Source: Lachnospira sp. UBA3790
GTDB lineage: Bacteria > Bacillota > Clostridia > Lachnospirales > Lachnospiraceae
Direction of reading: 5' to 3'
NCBI GenBank assembly: GCA_002369135.1
Contig: DFEY01000002.1
Location: 371,840-435,839 of the forward strand
Length of the DNA: 64,000 nucleotides
Part shown: positions 61,118 to 64,000 of the stretch, piece after piece
Position numbering within the stretch: the first letter of the stretch is position 1
Layout: each line of letters begins with the position of its first letter
Program-made: the position numbers and the translations under genes
The notes under the pieces: generated by a model
Database searches by the model: none
What the model saw: the letters and a program-made list of their open reading frames with translations, nothing else
What the model was told of the DNA's origin: nothing

Positions 61118-61846
61118 TTACCCTAAATCAACTATACTGCCAAGTACTTCTCCTATAGGTTCATTCACCACAAGATTGGCAATACCATCTTTGCCGGTGC
61201 TGTCTTTATTTATTAAAACAAGTTTGTTTCCTCTGTAATAATCAACCAGTCCTGCTGCTGGATAAACTGTAAGAGATGTACCTCCCACTATCAACATATC
61301 CGCATTTGCAATAGCCTCTACAGACTTTTGAATAGTGACATTATCTAGCCCCTCTTCATATAGCACAACGTCAGGTTTAATCATTCCACCGCACTCACAT
61401 CTAGGAACCAGGTCCATCTCCAATATATCTTCAAAGCTATAGAACTTTCCACACTGCATACAATAGTTTCTATGCACTGATCCATGAAGTTCATATACTT
61501 CCTTGCTACCAGCCGCCTGGTGAAGTCCATCAATATTCTGAGTAACTACAGCCTTCAGCTTACCCATTTCTTCTAGTTTAGCTAGCGCCTTATGTGCTGG
61601 GTTAGGCTCTACTCCTTCTATCAACATCTTCTCTCTATAAAATCTATAAAACTCATCTGGCTTATTCATAAAAAATGTATGACTAAGTATGGTCTCAGGC
61701 GGATAATCCCACTTCTGGTTATAAAGTCCATCCACACTTCTAAAGTCCGGCACTCCTGATTCCGTACTTACTCCGGCTCCACCAAAGAACACAATATTAT
61801 CCGAACCGTTAATCCATTCTTTTAACTTTAAAACATTCTCGTTCAT
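61118..61846 (-). CDS. cobB: NAD-dependent protein deacylase (sirtuin)
   Basis: 242 residues. Sir2 family: VFFGGAGVSTESGVPDFRS (NAD site), VTQNIDGLHQAAGS, the catalytic ELHGSVHRNYC, zinc cysteines in CMQC and CEC, KPDVVLYEEGL and VGGTSLTVYPAAGL. It removes acyl groups from lysines using NAD. GGAGG lies ahead of the ATG. It lies five bases from the propeller-like gene's long frame, so the three genes to 59150 are probably co-transcribed. Confidence 0.96.
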   Translation of the reverse strand: MNENVLKLKEWINGSDNIVFFGGAGVSTESGVPDFRSVDGLYNQKWDYPPETILSHTFFMNKPDEFYRFYREKMLIEGVEPNPAHKALAKLEEMGKLKAVVTQNIDGLHQAAGSKEVYELHGSVHRNYCMQCGKFYSFEDILEMDLVPRCECGGMIKPDVVLYEEGLDNVTIQKSVEAIANADMLIVGGTSLTVYPAAGLVDYYRGNKLVLINKDSTGKDGIANLVVNEPIGEVLGSIVDLG

Positions 61847-61924
61847 AAAGCACCTCCGTACAATCTCTTTTTGTATTATAACACTTTAAGAGTGGTGGCT
61901 CTATAACTATTCCTTCTTAATCAA

Positions 61925-62170
61925 TCAGACATTTTCTTCTAACCATTCGTTAAATAATCTATAATATTTACCACTTTTTATCATTTCAGATACTTCATAA
62001 TCTTTGCGAGGCCCTATTTTTTTATCTTCAAAGCCCATAAGTAATGCCGTAGCATACCCATACAAGACATCAGTATCCTGCATCATCAAAAATAAATTAT
62101 ATAAATCTTCATCATTACAATTATTTAATATTTTGTTTAAGTGTATCCGTATTACTTCTTTTCTCTTCAT
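61925..62170 (-). CDS. Small hypothetical protein
   Basis: 81 residues, soluble, mixed charge. MKRKEVIRIHLNKILNNCN, then LYNLFLMMQDTDVLYGYATA and a C-terminal FNEWLEENV. AAGGAG stands ahead of the ATG, and an extended -10 (TGTTATGAT, about 62188-62196) lies upstream. I do not recognise the family. It borders the CRISPR array, but nothing in it resembles a Cas or anti-CRISPR protein that I know. Confidence 0.65.
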   Translation of the reverse strand: MKRKEVIRIHLNKILNNCNDEDLYNLFLMMQDTDVLYGYATALLMGFEDKKIGPRKDYEVSEMIKSGKYYRLFNEWLEENV

Positions 62171-62215
62171 CGTCTCTCCTTTTTTGTTTTATCATAACAA
62201 AAACAGACTATGAAT

Positions 62216-62256
62216 GTATCGTATTGATTACATTGTTATTTAAAAAGTATCGTATT
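62216..62256. repeat. Pair of 10-bp direct repeats
   Basis: GTATCGTATT at 62216-62225 and again at 62247-62256, 31 bases apart (three helical turns), upstream of the small hypothetical gene. Possibly an operator. Confidence 0.5.
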
Positions 62257-62263
62257 AAATGCA

Positions 62264-62293
62264 AAAAAGACACATTCTTAAATGCATCTTTTT
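62264..62293 (-). terminator. Terminator at the left end of the CRISPR array
   Basis: A 13-bp stem with wobble pairs (62264-62276 with 62281-62293), a four-base loop and a T-run on the minus strand. It lies 40 bases to the left of the first repeat, as expected if the array is transcribed leftward. Confidence 0.6.
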
Positions 62294-62332
62294 CGGTTAT
62301 TTCGTTATACTATTGTCCTCCATCTTTGTTTC

Positions 62333-64000
62333 GTTTTACGATAACTCAAATTGTCCAGGTACTAAAATTCTGTTAAAGCCATAGTCTTTAACTCCTTTGT
62401 TTTACGATAACTCAAATTGTCCAGGTACTAAAATTGGGTTTAGGGTTTTATTTAGATAAGTTTTGTTTTACGATAACTCAAATTGTCCAGGTACTAAAAT
62501 CTTGATAGCGATGCTGACATATACAGACAGGTTTTACGATAACTCAAATTGTCCAGGTACTAAAATTACTAAGACTTTTGATAATAAGGCTGACGCGTTT
62601 TACGATAACTCAAATTGTCCAGGTACTAAAATATGGTGTCATTGTTAAGACCGATAAGGTTAGTTTTACGATAACTCAAATTGTCCAGGTACTAAAATCT
62701 CAATACTTAACAAGATTACGCAGACATTGTTTTACGATAACTCAAATTGTCCAGGTACTAAAATTAGTGCCATACTACTTGTTTTTGCTTTTGGGTTTTA
62801 CGATAACTCAAATTGTCCAGGTACTAAAATTGGACAACGTGGAGAAGATCATAGAGCAGTGTTTTACGATAACTCAAATTGTCCAGGTACTAAAATATGA
62901 ATCAGATTTTGCACCAAATTGTAAATGTTTTACGATAACTCAAATTGTCCAGGTACTAAAATATGAACTAGCTGATGGATCTACAATCACATGTTTTACG
63001 ATAACTCAAATTGTCCAGGTACTAAAATACGTGGGTACAGAATACCAACACTCACTATGTTTTACGATAACTCAAATTGTCCAGGTACTAAAATCTTCAA
63101 CTTTTGCATTAGAATAAGCATTTAGTTTTACGATAACTCAAATTGTCCAGGTACTAAAATTGATGGTTATATCGTTGGTTAGTTTCAAATGTTTTACGAT
63201 AACTCAAATTGTCCAGGTACTAAAATAGGATCTATTACTGATAATGTCGAACAGTAGTTTTACGATAACTCAAATTGTCCAGGTACTAAAATCTTCAATG
63301 TTAGCGTTAGCATAATCGTTAAGTTTTACGATAACTCAAATTGTCCAGGTACTAAAATTACAACCACTAGCAGCAGATAAAGGAGAATGTTTTACGATAA
63401 CTCAAATTGTCCAGGTACTAAAATATCCATACACCTATTAGTGTTAGTGCACTTGTTTTACGATAACTCAAATTGTCCAGGTACTAAAATATTTATACTC
63501 GCTAACATCAACTGTATCGCGTTTTACGATAACTCAAATTGTCCAGGTACTAAAATATCAATGGATGACTATTGTAAAAGAACTAAGTTTTACGATAACT
63601 CAAATTGTCCAGGTACTAAAATTTGTTCTAATGGTTTAGTTGTTGCCCTTTGGTTTTACGATAACTCAAATTGTCCAGGTACTAAAATACTTGCTATTGC
63701 GTTCATTATTGCGTTTCGGTTTTACGATAACTCAAATTGTCCAGGTACTAAAATCAAAATACTATCTCGTATTCCATATTGGCTGTTTTACGATAACTCA
63801 AATTGTCCAGGTACTAAAATCTGTAACACCTTACGGTGGAATGGGTGGCAGTTTTACGATAACTCAAATTGTCCAGGTACTAAAATCGTTACTTAATCTA
63901 AAGGCTACTGAATTGTGTTTTACGATAACTCAAATTGTCCAGGTACTAAAATTTGAAGGTTTTATAAATAAACAAATTATCAGTTTTACGATAACTCAAA
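62333..64000 (-). CRISPR. CRISPR array, probably type II, 26 repeats in view
   Basis: 36-bp repeats at an exact 66-bp period from 62333. There are 25 complete identical repeats, 25 spacers of exactly 30 bp, and a truncated 26th repeat at the window edge. On the plus strand the repeat starts GTTTTACGATAAC and ends GGTACTAAAAT. Its complement starts ATTTTAGTACC and ends ATCGTAAAAC. That pattern matches crRNA-sense type II repeats (e.g. TTTTAG near the 5' end as in Staphylococcus and Campylobacter), so the crRNA sense is probably the minus strand. The left-side terminator agrees. The 36/30 geometry also fits type II. No cas gene lies in the window; they and the leader are expected to the right. 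Confidence 0.97.

Noticed and set aside
62296..62331. Possible degenerate CRISPR repeat left of the first repeat
   Set aside because: It shares ATTGTCC and a few other bases with the repeat, but would abut the first repeat without a spacer and needs several gaps. Probably chance.
62171..62332. tracrRNA or anti-repeat beside the array
   Set aside because: No segment complementary to the repeat over more than a few bases was found here or elsewhere in the window. It is expected with cas9 beyond the edge.
62171..62332. CRISPR leader at the left side
   Set aside because: Repeat polarity and the terminator favour leftward transcription, which makes this the trailer side. Not excluded.
62463..63896. 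Three long open frames within the CRISPR array
   Set aside because: They consist of the 66-bp unit, a multiple of three, translated repeatedly (FYDNSNCPGTK or FTITQIVQVLK). They are artefacts of the repeat, with no ribosome site.

Overview
The window looks like a low-GC Gram-positive chromosome of the class Clostridia, most likely a member of the Lachnospiraceae. The main reasons are the GlgC/GlgD pair, SpoVG, DnaD and DnaC loader genes next to a long Prs, a PaaK-ACT pair, a domain-permuted GH3 beta-glucosidase, and Ig-like/NlpC cell-wall proteins. This placement rests on gene content only. Almost all genes from 1 to 31.7 kb and from 37 to 62 kb lie on the minus strand.

Region 1-23.6 kb is a cell-surface polysaccharide locus of the Wzx/Wzy type. 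An extended -10 promoter at 23644-23652 starts a long unit. It runs through a priming sugar-phosphate transferase, a WchF-like rhamnosyltransferase, several GT4 enzymes, a GT32 enzyme, a nucleotidyltransferase-kinase fusion, WbsX, an acyltransferase, a Wzx flippase, a Wzy-like polymerase, an APH-fold kinase, RidA and VanZ, and ends at a terminator at 7623-7655. A second promoter at 7583-7611 starts rfbA-rfbD, a GT2-Wzx fusion, rfbB-rfbC and two more glycosyltransferases, and this unit leaves the window at its left edge. The dTDP-L-rhamnose genes fit the predicted rhamnosyltransferase.

Region 23.7-31.8 kb is housekeeping: a SurA-like lipoprotein, mfd, pth, spoVG and glgCD. From 31.8 to 36.9 kb the genes point right: murC, which looks leaderless, then a DnaD-domain gene, a DnaC-type loader and prs. 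From 37 to 50.5 kb there is a YhaN/YhaO-like ATPase-nuclease pair, a large extracytoplasmic protein, glgB, an aconitase-family hydratase and the GH3 glucosidase. Between the last two sits a previously unlisted candidate type I toxin-antitoxin locus: a 32-residue membrane peptide with a convergent antisense RNA. From 50.7 to 62.2 kb come paaK with an ACT protein, a DUF975/CmpB-like membrane protein, rpsF-ssb-rpsR, two secreted proteins, tRNA-Cys, CvpA, a DUF5711-like protein, a sirtuin and a small unknown gene.

The right end (62333 to the edge) is a perfectly regular CRISPR array, probably type II: 36-bp repeats and 30-bp spacers. It is probably transcribed leftward, with cas genes and leader beyond the edge. 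Two of its spacers encode homologous peptides.

A second theme is structural. At three gene ends (yhaN-like, rpsR, and less clearly the ACT gene) the 3' end of the gene is repeated in inverted, decayed form across a strong hairpin. This suggests recurrent fold-back duplication in this genome.
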